Source: Candidatus Chloroploca mongolica (GTDB lineage Bacteria > Chloroflexota > Chloroflexia > Chloroflexales > Chloroflexaceae). From it: DNA of 64,000 nucleotides. Position numbers and translations under genes: made by a program. Shown in pieces: positions 18,838 through 27,614 of this stretch. The notes beneath the pieces are model-generated. The model saw nothing but the letters and a program-made list of their open reading frames with translations. It was not told where the DNA came from and did not search any database. The stretch lies in contig NZ_SIJK02000014.1 of assembly GCF_004762035.2 (NCBI RefSeq), positions 1 to 64,000 on the forward strand. Direction: 5' to 3'. Position 1 is the first letter of the stretch. The number at the start of each line of letters is the position of its first letter.

Positions 18838-19254
18838 TCATTCCTTGCTAACCTGAGCCGCAATGAGGGCAGCCGTGTCACGGAGATCAGACGGTGACGC
18901 CGAACCAGGGTGCCACGGGGTCAATACCCGATCACTATTCCAACGCGGGATAATATGGACATGGTAATGAAACACCACCTGACCGGCGGCACTTCCATTA
19001 TTTTGCAAAATATTGAAGCCATCGGGCTCAAGGGCAGCCATCAGCGCCCTGGCTACCAGTTGGGTGGTGCGAGTTGTTGCGAGCAAGAGATCCGGGGAAA
19101 GATCGAGCAAGCTCGGGAGCTCTGGCTTGCAAATAACGAGGGTGTGACCAAGTGAGGCCGGATTAATATCCAGAAAAGCAAGCGTCAGGTCATCCTCATA
19201 CACCTTGGCCGACGGAATTTCGCCATTGACGATTTTCGTAAAAATTGATGTCAT
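18838..19254 (-). CDS. HIT-family nucleotide hydrolase
   Basis: A 138-residue member of the histidine triad family, hydrolysing nucleoside phosphoramidates or dinucleotide polyphosphates. The triad is intact: FHYHVHIIPRW with H96, H98 and H100. The N-terminus CIF-like (SIFTKIVNGEIPSAKVYEDD) is typical of the Hint subgroup, with the first-zinc Cys absent. AGGG lies just upstream of the ATG. It is 15 bp after the membrane-protein gene and overlaps the next gene, so it is cotranscribed. Confidence 0.9.
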   Translation of the reverse strand: MTSIFTKIVNGEIPSAKVYEDDLTLAFLDINPASLGHTLVICKPELPSLLDLSPDLLLATTRTTQLVARALMAALEPDGFNILQNNGSAAGQVVFHYHVHIIPRWNSDRVLTPWHPGSASPSDLRDTAALIAAQVSKE

Positions 19255-19269
19255 CCTGAGCCCTTTCAG

Positions 19270-20259
19270 CTATGCAACACTACCCACACTTGCTTCGTGG
19301 TCGTGAGCAGGATAACGGCGGCCAAACCATGCGAGCGCCAGGATACCGAGCAAGACACCAAACCAGAGCGTCCCAAAACGGATCAGTAGCGTCGCCGTTG
19401 TTGCCGTTGCCACACTCACCCCAACAAGCGCAACCAGCAGACCAACACTGGTCACCTCACTCACCCCAAGCCCACCAGGCAAAAACGAGACCAGCCCAAA
19501 AAGCGTGCTGGCCGCAAAAATAAATGTGGCCTGAAGCAAGAGTAACCAGGTACCCTCAACACCCAGACCCACAAGCACATAGTAAAACGCAAGACACTCA
19601 AACCCCCACGAGACGACACTGATCAGGGTCGCGATCAGCAATACACGCCAGTCAAGCAACTGGATCGTGCTCTCATAGATCGTCGCCAGGCGAGGCGCGA
19701 TGCGTTCGCCCATGGGCAAACGACCAATGAACGCAATGAGCCACAAAGACCAGGTGCGTTGCTGCAAAATCAGGATCCCTACGAGCGTGCCAACCACCAG
19801 CAAGGCAAAGACCGGGCGGGCAGGCGGATAGAGCGTCAGGCCAAGGCCCATCAGCAAAAGCATCGCCAGGCCATCGGTGAGCCGCTCGGCAAGCACAATC
19901 GGGGCCGAACGCGAGACGGCCGTACCATTGACGCGGCGTAACAGATACGACTTAAAGACCTCACCAAGCTTGCCAGGGGTGACGGCCATCACCATGCCTG
20001 AGGTAAAGATCAGCCCGCTATCAAATGCATTAACCCCATCACCACAGCGCAAGAAACGCAGGTAATACTCCCACTTCGCCCAGCGAAGGAGATAATTCAA
20101 GAGGGTGAGCCCAAGAATAAGGGGCATCAGCGCCCACTGAAAACTACCCAGATCGCGGGCAACCTCACGCACATCGCTCACCAGGCCAATCACGATCATC
20201 ACCGCGAGGCCGATCAGCAACGATGCAAGCAATTTGCCCTGGAGCGTTTTAAGTGACAT
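19270..20259 (-). CDS. Lysylphosphatidylglycerol synthase-type transmembrane protein (UPF0104)
   Basis: A 329-residue integral membrane protein with about eight helices. Family markers are NYLLRWAKWEYYLR in the second loop, TPGKLGEVFKSYLLRR, LAERLTDGLAMLLL and FLPGGLGVSEVTSVGLL, all typical of the UPF0104/AglD-like transmembrane fold. Members move or modify lipids; the precise substrate is unknown. The ATG at 20259 is chosen because upstream in-frame sequence to 20718 runs through the repeat array and is not protein-like. It heads the operon ending in prs. Confidence 0.8.
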   Translation of the reverse strand: MSLKTLQGKLLASLLIGLAVMIVIGLVSDVREVARDLGSFQWALMPLILGLTLLNYLLRWAKWEYYLRFLRCGDGVNAFDSGLIFTSGMVMAVTPGKLGEVFKSYLLRRVNGTAVSRSAPIVLAERLTDGLAMLLLMGLGLTLYPPARPVFALLVVGTLVGILILQQRTWSLWLIAFIGRLPMGERIAPRLATIYESTIQLLDWRVLLIATLISVVSWGFECLAFYYVLVGLGVEGTWLLLLQATFIFAASTLFGLVSFLPGGLGVSEVTSVGLLVALVGVSVATATTATLLIRFGTLWFGVLLGILALAWFGRRYPAHDHEASVGSVA

Positions 20260-20787
20260 GGAGAATATAACCTGCGTGAAACAAGATCCTATGGCGATTA
20301 TACTCTTCTCATCGCATCTCTGCAATTGAGCTTTGTTCACCCACAGCGTAGCCGCAAGCGGCACGTTCTTGTACATATGCACCCCACCAGGGCACCCGCA
20401 AGGGGTGCCCCTACACCGGATGCGGCCTGGCCCCGGTAGGGGCACCCCTTGCGGGTGCCCGCCCGTACACCGGATGCGGCCTGGCCCCGGTACGGGCACC
20501 CCTTGCGGGTGCCCGCCCGTACACCGGATTCTGGCCCCGGTACGGGCACCCCTTGCGGGTGCCCGCCCGTACACCGGATTCTGGCCCCGGTACGGGCACC
20601 CCTTGCGGGTGCCCGCCCGTACACCGGATTCGGCCCCGCCCCGGTACGGGCACCCCTTGCGGGCACCCCGTTGTATCCGATTTCGTATGATGCAATCGCC
20701 CTGGGCATAAGCCCTCACCGTGAAGCACAGACGCAGAAAAGTGGTAAGATAACCCCAATTTCTCTGCCTAATGGATGGGAGACCGTA
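20260..20787. other. Non-coding divergent region containing the repeat array
   Basis: 528 bp between the UPF0104 gene and fabI. It holds the tandem array (20380-20673). The flanking 120 bp on the left and 115 bp on the right show no gene; no promoter for fabI meets a clear consensus. Open frames across it come from the repeats. Confidence 0.7.
20380..20673. repeat. GC-rich tandem array, units of 50-54 bp, with an inverted end unit
   Basis: TACACCGGAT starts recur at 20412, 20466, 20520, 20570 and 20620, giving periods of 54, 54, 50 and 50 bp. Each unit holds the palindrome CGGGCACCC-CTTGC-GGGTGCCCG. The first palindrome (20390-20411) has the loop GCAAG, so it is in opposite orientation. The last unit is degenerate. 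There are no unique spacers, so this is not CRISPR. Confidence 0.85.
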
Positions 20788-21570
20788 ATGGGTTTGATGG
20801 ATGGTAAACGGGGGCTCATTCTCGGCGTGGCGAACGAGCGTTCAATTGCGTGGGGCATTGCGCAAGCACTCCACCGCGAAGGGGCCGAGCTCGGGATCAC
20901 CTATGTTGGTGAGACCCTGGAAAAACGGGTGCGCCCTCTTGCCGAGAGTCTGGGGGCACCACTGATCGAGTCATGCGATGTCAATCGTGATGAAGACATT
21001 GAGGCCCTGATGGCCAGGACGACCGAGGTGTTTGGCAAGATTGATTTCTTGATCCACGCGATTGCTTTTGCCAATAAAGAAGAGTTGAGTGGCCCTTATC
21101 TCAATACGACGCGGGCGGGGTTCCTCCTGGCGATGGAGGTGAGTGCCTATTCGTTGACGGCACTGGTCAAAGCCGCCGATCCGTTGCTCAATCCGGGGGC
21201 TTCGATTATCACCTTGAGCTACCACGGCGCACAGAAGGTAATGTCCAATTACAATGTGATGGGTGTCGCCAAGGCGGCCCTCGAAGCAAGTGTACGCTAT
21301 CTGGCTGCCGACCTCGGGCCGCGTGGCATCAAGGTCAACGCGATTAGCGCAGGCCCCATTCGTACACTCGCCGCAAGTGGCATCACCGGGTTTCGTCAGT
21401 TGCACAAAGCCTTCGCCGAAGTTTCGCCAATGCGTCGCCATATCACCATCGAAGAGGTCGGCAATACCGCCCTCTGGCTCTGCAGTGATTTGAGCTCTGC
21501 CGTGACTGGCGACATTATTTATGTTGATGGCGGCTTCCACGTGATGGGTGCCCCCTCACAAGAGGATTGA
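20788..21570 (+). CDS. fabI: Enoyl-[acyl-carrier-protein] reductase (NADH)
   Basis: Reduces the enoyl-ACP double bond in the last step of each fatty-acid elongation cycle. It is an atypical short-chain dehydrogenase of 260 residues. The nucleotide motif GVANERSIAWGIAQAL is at 13-27. Active-site residues are Y145, Y155 and K162 in the FabI spacing (Y-x6-K within NYNVMGVAK). The substrate-loop region SGITGFRQLHKAF is present. The ATG at 20788 has GGGAGA about 5 bases upstream; the long upstream frame passes through repeats. A 19-bp hairpin follows. Confidence 0.95.
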   Translation: MGLMDGKRGLILGVANERSIAWGIAQALHREGAELGITYVGETLEKRVRPLAESLGAPLIESCDVNRDEDIEALMARTTEVFGKIDFLIHAIAFANKEELSGPYLNTTRAGFLLAMEVSAYSLTALVKAADPLLNPGASIITLSYHGAQKVMSNYNVMGVAKAALEASVRYLAADLGPRGIKVNAISAGPIRTLAASGITGFRQLHKAFAEVSPMRRHITIEEVGNTALWLCSDLSSAVTGDIIYVDGGFHVMGAPSQED

Positions 21571-21573
21571 ACT

Positions 21574-21618
21574 GTCCTGACGAAAACGACCATTTCTCCT
21601 GGTCGTTTTCGTCAGGAC
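21574..21618. terminator. Perfect 19-bp stem hairpin, 7-nt loop
   Basis: Arms 21574-21592 and 21600-21618 around TTTCTCC. It starts 3 bp past the fabI stop and lies between convergent fabI and moxR. Its right arm overlaps the beginning of the 48-bp duplication. Confidence 0.8.
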
Positions 21619-21709
21619 GAGCAATCGGCTAGCGGGGGACTTCGACGCGGGCGAGGACGCGAGGACGAGCAATCGGCTAGCGGGGGACTTCGACACGGGC
21701 GAGGATGCG
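21614..21709. repeat. 48-bp tandem duplication over the moxR 3' end
   Basis: Copies 21614-21661 and 21662-21709 differ at two positions (G/A and C/T). The second copy contains the true moxR stop and last codons. The first copy is an extra, untranslated repeat of that gene end, 16 codons long and in phase. Confidence 0.9.
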
Positions 21710-22624
21710 CCCGAGCGCGGTATCGGGGCTCATGCCTTCGATTTCGGCTTCGGGGCGCAAGATGATGCGGTGCCGGTAGACGGGCCGCACCAGGGCTTTG
21801 ATATCGTCGGGGGTGACATAGGTGCGCCCTTGCGCAGCAGCATAGGCTTTGGCGGTGAGCAAGAGGGCAATGCTCGCCCGCGTCGAACCACCCATGATCA
21901 GATCCGGGCTGCGCCGACTCTCCAGCGTGATGGCCCCGATATAGCTAATAATGCCGTCTTCAACCGTGACCGCCCCGATCTCTTCGCGGCACGAGGCAAG
22001 ATCCGCCGGGGCGATCACGGGTTGCAGATGGGCTGCTTCGAGCCGCCGGGCATCAAAGCCACGATGGTAGCGCCGTAGGATCTCCAACTCTTGCTCGCCC
22101 GGCGGATAGTCAATCACCAGCTTGAAGAGAAAGCGGTCAAGCTGCGCCTCGGGCAGCGGGTAGGTGCCCTCGTATTCAATCGGGTTCTGCGTGGCAATCA
22201 CAAAGAAGGGATCGGGCAAGGCCAGCCGTTCACCCTCAATCGTCACCTGGCGCTCTTCCATCGCCTCAAGCAACGCACTCTGGGTTTTGGCCGGGGCACG
22301 GTTGATCTCGTCGCCGAGCAGCACCTGGGTAAAGACCGGGCCACGACGCAGGCGAAATTGACCGGTCGACGGCTCGAAGATCTGCGTCCCAATCACATCC
22401 GAGGGCATCAAGTCGGGGGTAAACTGCACCCGCTTGTACTCGGCCCGTACGAGCAGGGCCAGCGTTTTTGCCATCAACGTCTTGGCTGTGCCCGGCACAC
22501 CCTCGATCAAGACATGCCCGCCAGCGAGCAAGGCAACAATCAACAGCGTAAAGGGTTCTTCCTGGCCAACCAGCACTTTACGGGCTTCAGCACGGACAGC
22601 TTCGACCACGGACTGCGTTTTCAA
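21677..22624 (-). CDS. MoxR-family AAA+ ATPase
   Basis: A 315-residue MoxR-type chaperone-like ATPase. Walker A is GVPGTAKT, Walker B is [10 protein letters not shown], sensor 1 is FVIATQNP, and sensor 2/arginine-rich elements are in the C-terminal lid. MoxR proteins act with VWA-domain partners in metal loading or complex assembly (family knowledge). I prefer the TTG at 22624, which has GAGGAG 6 bases upstream. The ATG-like alternative at 22681 overlaps the VIT/VWA gene stop by 11 bp and adds 19 residues. The gene directly follows that VIT/VWA gene, its probable partner. Confidence 0.88.
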   Translation of the reverse strand: MKTQSVVEAVRAEARKVLVGQEEPFTLLIVALLAGGHVLIEGVPGTAKTLMAKTLALLVRAEYKRVQFTPDLMPSDVIGTQIFEPSTGQFRLRRGPVFTQVLLGDEINRAPAKTQSALLEAMEERQVTIEGERLALPDPFFVIATQNPIEYEGTYPLPEAQLDRFLFKLVIDYPPGEQELEILRRYHRGFDARRLEAAHLQPVIAPADLASCREEIGAVTVEDGIISYIGAITLESRRSPDLIMGGSTRASIALLLTAKAYAAAQGRTYVTPDDIKALVRPVYRHRIILRPEAEIEGMSPDTALGRILARVEVPR

Positions 22625-22670
22625 AACGGACTCCTCAATTTGCAGGGAGGGACGAGCAAGGGATGACGCC

Positions 22671-25133
22671 CTACGGCCCAATTAGGATCGCAAGGGCAGC
22701 GGTCAGGGCGAAGGTCTCGCGTGTTGGGCGCAGAGGTGAGCCCGCCCCACTCACCACAGCCCCATCAGTATCACCACCAATTGTCTGGCGCCCCGGCAGA
22801 TCTTCGCCGCGTATGCCAGCGGCCAGGGTGACGTCACGGGCGAGCGCCGCAGCGTCATTGTGATCGCAGGGCTTGCCCGCGAGTACCTGCAACGCAAGCA
22901 CTACAGCCGCACCTGGTTCACTACGGGCCGCCAACCAGGCGAGCGTACGCGTCAACTGGGGCCGAAAATCTCCGGTACGTGGCGTATGCCCGGCCAGGAC
23001 AAACGCAATCGCCGTCAGCGCCGTCACAACCTCGTCGCCGGCCCAGGCCCCATTGACCTCCTGCGTACGGGCAAGGAACCGCAACGCTGCCTCACGACGC
23101 ATGGCCGGGCTAAGCGGCGGTGCAGGTTGCCCCACCGAGGTCGCGTGCGCACCGGCTCGTTGCGCGGTACGGCTAGGCCGAGGGGGTGCGGCCTTCATCT
23201 GGAAATACGGTGACGCGCCCAACGACAATGGCTGTATGCTTCCTAACGCTCCCCCAAAAGTATGGGCCCCGCCGAGCATCGCATCAACTGGCTCAAAGGC
23301 TTCACGCCGGGTTCCCGCCGGGAGGTGGACAGGTACCAGGACACGCGCCGTAGCGCGGCGACCTTCGGCATCAACTGGTGCCTCTTCCTCGGCGAGAAAG
23401 GCCGTATGGGCAGAAAGCAAGCCATACTCTACTGCCAACGCACGTGCCTGGGCGTCGAGCGCTGGTGCCCGCCGTGGATCGAGCCGGGCCTGGCTCGCGA
23501 GGCGGGCAAGGTAGGCGCGTGCCCAGAGGCGCGGCAAGGCCTTCCAGACCCCTGTGCGCTCGGGGGTCGCCGCCGAAAGATCAAGCTCAAGACGCTCACT
23601 AAAGAGCCCTCGGGGCGTACGCCCGCGCACCGTCACCGTCACCTGCTGTGTCCGTGGGCCATGGTAGCGGAGCATCAAGATCAGTGGCTGGCCGGCATAC
23701 AGATCGGGAAAAGGATCGGGAAAAAGATCGTCAATTTGAGCACCACCCCAATCAATGCTCAGATCACAGATCAGTGGCAGAGCCGCACGGCGCTGAAAGC
23801 GCTGCACGGCTGGCTCAATCGCCTCACCAGGCACAATATACTCAACACTGCCCCGCCCCACAGAGGCCAGTTCATCAAGGAGAAAACGATTGACGGCACT
23901 GCCCACGCCAAACGCAAAGACCCGCGCCTCATTGAGCCGACTGGTAAGACTGCGTAACACCTGATCCTCATTGCCCACCGCACCATCGGTGAGAAAGACA
24001 ACGATCCGCAGGCGTAACGGATCACGCGGCTGATCGAGCGCCGCAGTGAGTGCGGCCACAATCTCGGTGCCGCCACGCGCCTGGATACCCGCAATGAAGG
24101 CATCGGCGGCATCAACCGAAGCCTGGGTAAACGGCAGAGGCACGGGGGCAAGCCGTTCGACATGATCATCAAAGGGAAAAATATTGAACGTATCACCAGC
24201 ATTGAGGGCACGCAAACATGCCCGTAACGCATTGCGAGCCTGTACAATGCTATCCCCCCCCATCGAGCCGCTTCGATCAAAAACAAAGAGGAGTTCGCGA
24301 GGTAAAACCTCATCTGGGGCCGGGGCAACCTGCGGCGTCAACATGATCAATGCCGCACCAGGATGCCCAGCCTCGCGATAGGCAAAAGCTGCTGCACGAT
24401 ATTGCTCACCAGTGGGCCGATAGCGGATTACCAGATCGCGATCAGGCACCGCCGTAGCGGCCTGCAAGCTCGCCATCACCCGGCCACCAGGCTCATGCGT
24501 CAGGACAAACTTTGCCCCCTGGGTCTCAACCTCAGCAAGACGGCCAACATCAAGGCTGATGCGCAGATCGAGCGTATGATCGGCCCCTCCTTCAGGCAAC
24601 AGCGGCAAGACCCCATCCTGCGGACGGGCCATGTGACCCGTCGGCACATAGCGGGGCAAGACAACCGTTGGCATCGCCAGGCTAAACCAGCCATCATCAA
24701 AAGGCACCTGGCTAAAAAAGACAAGGCAAGCCTCGACAAGCTCACCCGGCTGCAGATTCGCCAGTTCAATCGTAAAGAGATTTGGCCGCTCCTGAGTCAG
24801 TAGCGCCGCATCGTCCCCGCGTGCTGCTGCGGCACGATACGCAGCCTCGGCCTCGGCCCGTTCATGCACCATACTCCGAATAATGCGCTCACCAATGCGC
24901 AACTCAAAGCTGCTCACCGCAGCCTCGGTGGGCAAAGGAAAGACGTAGAGTGCATCAAGGGGCGACGTATGACGATTACGGAAGCGTTGTGCCACCTTCG
25001 TCTCAGCCAGAGGACCAACCACATCAATCATGATCGTCGTATGCTCAAGGGGGACAGGCAACATGTCAGGATCGCGGGGTAACAGCATCCCACCACGAAC
25101 AGGCGCATCAGGAGCAAGCTCAGGGCGAACCAT
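22671..25133 (-). CDS. VIT and von Willebrand factor A domain protein
   Basis: An 820-residue protein. A VIT domain covers about 20-150 ([24 protein letters not shown] and [19 protein letters not shown]). A VWA domain covers about 290-450 with an intact MIDAS motif DRSGSMGG plus TDGAVGNED. The C-terminal 250 residues are Ala/Arg-rich and of unknown fold. No signal peptide is seen, so it is probably cytosolic or peripheral. The ATG at 25133 has AGGAGG 6 bases upstream and is better than the one at 25151. It pairs with the moxR gene directly downstream. Confidence 0.88.
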   Translation of the reverse strand: MVRPELAPDAPVRGGMLLPRDPDMLPVPLEHTTIMIDVVGPLAETKVAQRFRNRHTSPLDALYVFPLPTEAAVSSFELRIGERIIRSMVHERAEAEAAYRAAAARGDDAALLTQERPNLFTIELANLQPGELVEACLVFFSQVPFDDGWFSLAMPTVVLPRYVPTGHMARPQDGVLPLLPEGGADHTLDLRISLDVGRLAEVETQGAKFVLTHEPGGRVMASLQAATAVPDRDLVIRYRPTGEQYRAAAFAYREAGHPGAALIMLTPQVAPAPDEVLPRELLFVFDRSGSMGGDSIVQARNALRACLRALNAGDTFNIFPFDDHVERLAPVPLPFTQASVDAADAFIAGIQARGGTEIVAALTAALDQPRDPLRLRIVVFLTDGAVGNEDQVLRSLTSRLNEARVFAFGVGSAVNRFLLDELASVGRGSVEYIVPGEAIEPAVQRFQRRAALPLICDLSIDWGGAQIDDLFPDPFPDLYAGQPLILMLRYHGPRTQQVTVTVRGRTPRGLFSERLELDLSAATPERTGVWKALPRLWARAYLARLASQARLDPRRAPALDAQARALAVEYGLLSAHTAFLAEEEAPVDAEGRRATARVLVPVHLPAGTRREAFEPVDAMLGGAHTFGGALGSIQPLSLGASPYFQMKAAPPRPSRTAQRAGAHATSVGQPAPPLSPAMRREAALRFLARTQEVNGAWAGDEVVTALTAIAFVLAGHTPRTGDFRPQLTRTLAWLAARSEPGAAVVLALQVLAGKPCDHNDAAALARDVTLAAGIRGEDLPGRQTIGGDTDGAVVSGAGSPLRPTRETFALTAALAILIGP

Positions 25134-25220
25134 CGCAGACCTCCTCTCCATCTTGCCAGGCAGGCTTCCACTGCATTATTGCACGTCAGGACGATCGTTT
25201 CAAGAGCGAGAAATTCACGG

Positions 25221-25226
25221 TACAAT
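25221..25226 (+). promoter_or_regulatory. -10 box 7 nt before the DUF58 start (leaderless)
   Basis: TACAAT is followed after 7 bases by the ATG at 25234. A weak TTTCAA lies 17 bp upstream. A short or absent leader is implied. Confidence 0.5.
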
Positions 25227-25233
25227 AGGGCCT

Positions 25234-26544
25234 ATGTTGCCAACACCACGCCTACTCACGCTGCTGTTGCTTGCCGCTCTGCCGATTGCGCTGAGCGCAT
25301 TTGCGCCAGGGTTGCTCTGGATTGCGATGCTCTACCTGGGGGTCGTTGGGGTCGTCGCGATCAGCGATCTGGTGCTCATGGCGCGGCCACAGCAGATCGA
25401 AGTAGAACGCCTGCACGATCCACAACTCTCACTAGGGGCCGAAAACCTGATCACCCTGTTGCTCGCCAATGCTACACCGCGACCAATTGTCTTTACCTTA
25501 CGGGATGAAAGTCCGCACGAGTTTCCTGCGGATACACCGTTTCTCAGGGGAACAATCCCGCCCTACGATATCCACGAGGCACGCTACCATGTGCGGCCCC
25601 TGCGGCGTGGTGACTACCAGTTTGGGGCGGCAGTGATGCGGATCACCGGGCCAATGGGAATGCTCGTGCGCCAGATCCGCTATCCGCTCGCAGCAACGGT
25701 GCGCGTCTACCCGAACGTGCTCGAACTCAAAAAATATGACTTGCTGGCCCGCAAAGGGCTGTTGCACGAACTCGGTTTACGGGTCTCGCGGGTACGCGGG
25801 CACGGGGGCGAATTCGAGCGGCTACGTGATTACACGACCGACGACGAATTTCGGCGGATCAACTGGAAAGCCAGCGCACGGCGGGGCAAACTGATCGCTG
25901 CCGAGTATGAAATCGAACGCAGTCAACACGTTGTCTGCGTCATTGACTGTGGACGGCTCATGGCCCCGCCTGTCGGCGAACTGATGCGCCTCGACTATGC
26001 TGTCAACACCGCGCTGATGTTGAGTTATGTCGCAGGCCTCCGCGGGGATCAAGTCGGCCTACTTGCCTTTGCCGACCAGGTACGCAAGTACGTGGCCCCG
26101 CGACGGGGCAAACCCCACTTTCAGCAGATCCTCGAAGCGCTCTACAACCTCCAGCCTGAACCAGTCGAGGCCGATCACGGGGTTGCCTTGAACTACCTGG
26201 CACGGCGGCAGCGGCGCCGTGCCCTGATTGTGGTCTTTACCGATCTTGCCACCCCCGAAGCGACCGGGCCACTGGTGACGCACCTGACCCGCCTGGCGCG
26301 CCACCACCTGCCCCTCTGTGTCACCGTCAGTGACCCCTTCATCACCGGGGCAGCCGGACGCCCGGCGAACGACAGCAGCGCCCTCTACGAACGCGCCGTC
26401 GCCGAGGGCTTGCTCGACGAACGGCGCGCTCTGCTTGATCGCCTCCAGCGCAGTGGCGTGCTGACCGTTGATGTCCCTGCTGATCGTCTCAGCGCCGGGG
26501 TGATCAACACCTACCTGCGCCTAAAAGCCCAGGGACGCCTCTAA
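25234..26544 (+). CDS. DUF58 domain protein
   Basis: A 436-residue membrane-anchored protein. Two hydrophobic helices at the N-terminus (about 5-45) precede a soluble region with the DUF58 hallmark DYTTDDEFRRINWKASAR near residue 205 and a VWA-like fold after it (VVCVIDCGRLM; LIVVFTDLATPEA). DUF58 proteins commonly sit beside MoxR ATPases. Here the gene faces away from the VIT/VWA-moxR pair, 100 bp apart, so a shared control region is likely. The start is set by the -10 box 7 bases before it. Biochemical role unknown. Confidence 0.85.
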   Translation: MLPTPRLLTLLLLAALPIALSAFAPGLLWIAMLYLGVVGVVAISDLVLMARPQQIEVERLHDPQLSLGAENLITLLLANATPRPIVFTLRDESPHEFPADTPFLRGTIPPYDIHEARYHVRPLRRGDYQFGAAVMRITGPMGMLVRQIRYPLAATVRVYPNVLELKKYDLLARKGLLHELGLRVSRVRGHGGEFERLRDYTTDDEFRRINWKASARRGKLIAAEYEIERSQHVVCVIDCGRLMAPPVGELMRLDYAVNTALMLSYVAGLRGDQVGLLAFADQVRKYVAPRRGKPHFQQILEALYNLQPEPVEADHGVALNYLARRQRRRALIVVFTDLATPEATGPLVTHLTRLARHHLPLCVTVSDPFITGAAGRPANDSSALYERAVAEGLLDERRALLDRLQRSGVLTVDVPADRLSAGVINTYLRLKAQGRL

Positions 26545-26555
26545 GACGGGATATT

Positions 26556-26630
26556 TGACGCAAAAGCGCAGAGGCGCAAAGGTTTGATGGATCTGTATGC
26601 GCAGCTTTGCGCCTCTGCGCCTTTGCGTCA
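26556..26630. terminator. 26-bp inverted repeat with 23-nt loop (CGCAAAGGCGC-rich)
   Basis: Arms 26556-26581 and 26605-26630 match at 25 of 26 positions, the exception being a G.T pair. Each arm is made of CGCAAAG/GCGCAGAG-type submotifs. It lies between convergent DUF58 and mscL stops (mscL ends at 26634). Confidence 0.75.
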
Positions 26631-26633
26631 GCC

Positions 26634-27023
26634 CTACCGTTTGAGCGCCTCGAGTTGCTGCTTCTGCAGATCACGAATCTCGGTCAAGAGCACAACGTCA
26701 GCCGGGGTTGGGGCCGGCGGAGGCGGGGCAGCGGCAACCCGTGCGGCAAGGGCCGAGAACGGACGCACAATAAAGAAATAGATGACAGCAGCTTTGAGAA
26801 TAAAGGTAATAACTGCTGAAAGAAAGACACCAACTGGAAAAACCCCAAACTGGATCAACGCAAGATCATCCCCTGCACTGCCGAGGATGATCGCCAGTAG
26901 GGGATCAACAAACGCAACAATGAACCCATCCACCACACTGTTAAATGCCGCTCCGATCACCACTGCAACCGCCAGATCAATGACATTGCCCCGCAACAAA
27001 AAATTCCGAAACCCCTGCCACAT
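26634..27023 (-). CDS. mscL: Large-conductance mechanosensitive channel
   Basis: Opens under membrane tension to release solutes during osmotic downshock. The 129 residues contain the amphipathic N-terminal helix (WQGFRNFLLRGNVIDLAVAVVIG), TM1 with the gate region GAAFNSVVDGFI, a short periplasmic loop, TM2 (SAVITFILKAAVIYFFIV) and a C-terminal helix LLTEIRDLQKQQLEAL after a Pro-rich linker. It forms a pentamer in this family. It is transcribed alone and ends at a long inverted repeat. Confidence 0.95.
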   Translation of the reverse strand: MWQGFRNFLLRGNVIDLAVAVVIGAAFNSVVDGFIVAFVDPLLAIILGSAGDDLALIQFGVFPVGVFLSAVITFILKAAVIYFFIVRPFSALAARVAAAPPPPAPTPADVVLLTEIRDLQKQQLEALKR

Positions 27024-27049
27024 AGCGTATCATCCTCCCAAACAGCTTC

Positions 27050-27078
27050 GCCTCGCTGGCTTGTGCGACCAGCGAGGC
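27050..27078. other. 10-bp inverted repeat in the mscL upstream region
   Basis: GCCTCGCTGG (27050-27059) pairs with CCAGCGAGGC (27069-27078). A second small one, TGGGCC-GCA-GGCCCA, is at 27115-27129. They lie between the mscL start and the divergent gene at 27294, so they cannot terminate either; a regulatory role or decay of an old hairpin is possible. Confidence 0.35.
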
Positions 27079-27227
27079 ACCGGGCACCCTAACGTCCATG
27101 AGTGGCCTGTCGTATGGGCCGCAGGCCCAATGCTCATCATATGTCCAATCTCGCAAGCAAGCAAACGCAGAGCGAACAAATCTTAACGCATGGTTGTGGG
27201 CAGTTTTCACCGTAGTGACCTTGCTTC

Positions 27228-27236
27228 TGGTATTAT
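27228..27236 (+). promoter_or_regulatory. Extended -10 promoter element
   Basis: TGG-TATTAT fits an extended -10 (TGn-TATnnT). It would start transcription near 27243 with a leader of about 50 nt for the operon 27294-28588. Confidence 0.4.
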
Positions 27237-27293
27237 GAGCATAGTTTCACAATCTCAAAGTGTGAGAGCAATCCTGGACGGAAAGGCAGTTTC

Positions 27294-27599
27294 ATGGCCC
27301 GCCCGAAACGACCGCCACACCCAATGCTTAAAGTGGCACGTGACCATCTCGACAAGCTCGACGGCGAGCTACGTGATGAACCTATCCACTTGCGGATGCT
27401 TGACGGCCCCCCTGGTGCGCCACGCTATGCTGTCTACGTTGGTGCTTGCGAGCGCGAAGGCCCTTGTCCCTTCGGTGTTGAACATCAACATCCCTGCCCG
27501 GTACTTGATTGTAGTTTGCGTCACTCGCTGCGGATGCTCCTTGATCGCGAAGGCAATCTGGTGGAAGTGTTACGCAGCGGTGTGCAGTGGACCGCGTGA
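27294..27599 (+). CDS. Small Cys-rich hypothetical protein
   Basis: A 101-residue soluble protein I do not recognise. The N-terminus is basic (MARPKRPPHPMLKVARDHLDKLDGEL). The centre holds four cysteines and a His pair: GACEREGPCPFGVEHQHPCPVLDCSL, spaced like a metal site. GAAAGG is about 9 bases upstream. It is 15 bp before the CBS-domain gene and so probably cotranscribed. Confidence 0.65.
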   Translation: MARPKRPPHPMLKVARDHLDKLDGELRDEPIHLRMLDGPPGAPRYAVYVGACEREGPCPFGVEHQHPCPVLDCSLRHSLRMLLDREGNLVEVLRSGVQWTA

Positions 27600-27614
27600 T
27601 CGGAGAAAGTACAT

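Noticed and set aside
20412-20673. Possible CRISPR array
   Set aside because: Units are contiguous with no unique spacers, and no cas genes are nearby.
20260-20718. N-terminal extension of the UPF0104 protein through the repeats
   Set aside because: The added 150 residues are repeat translation; the family begins at the ATG at 20259.
20337-20758. Several overlapping ORFs rich in GRAPARGARTG or GHPQGVP
   Set aside because: They are translations of the tandem repeat array in different frames; no ribosome sites and no protein-like features.
26634-27023. MscL as part of the DUF58 operon
   Set aside because: It is on the opposite strand and separated by a long inverted repeat.
27050-27129. Small inverted repeats as a terminator for mscL
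   Set aside because: They lie upstream of the mscL start, not past its stop.
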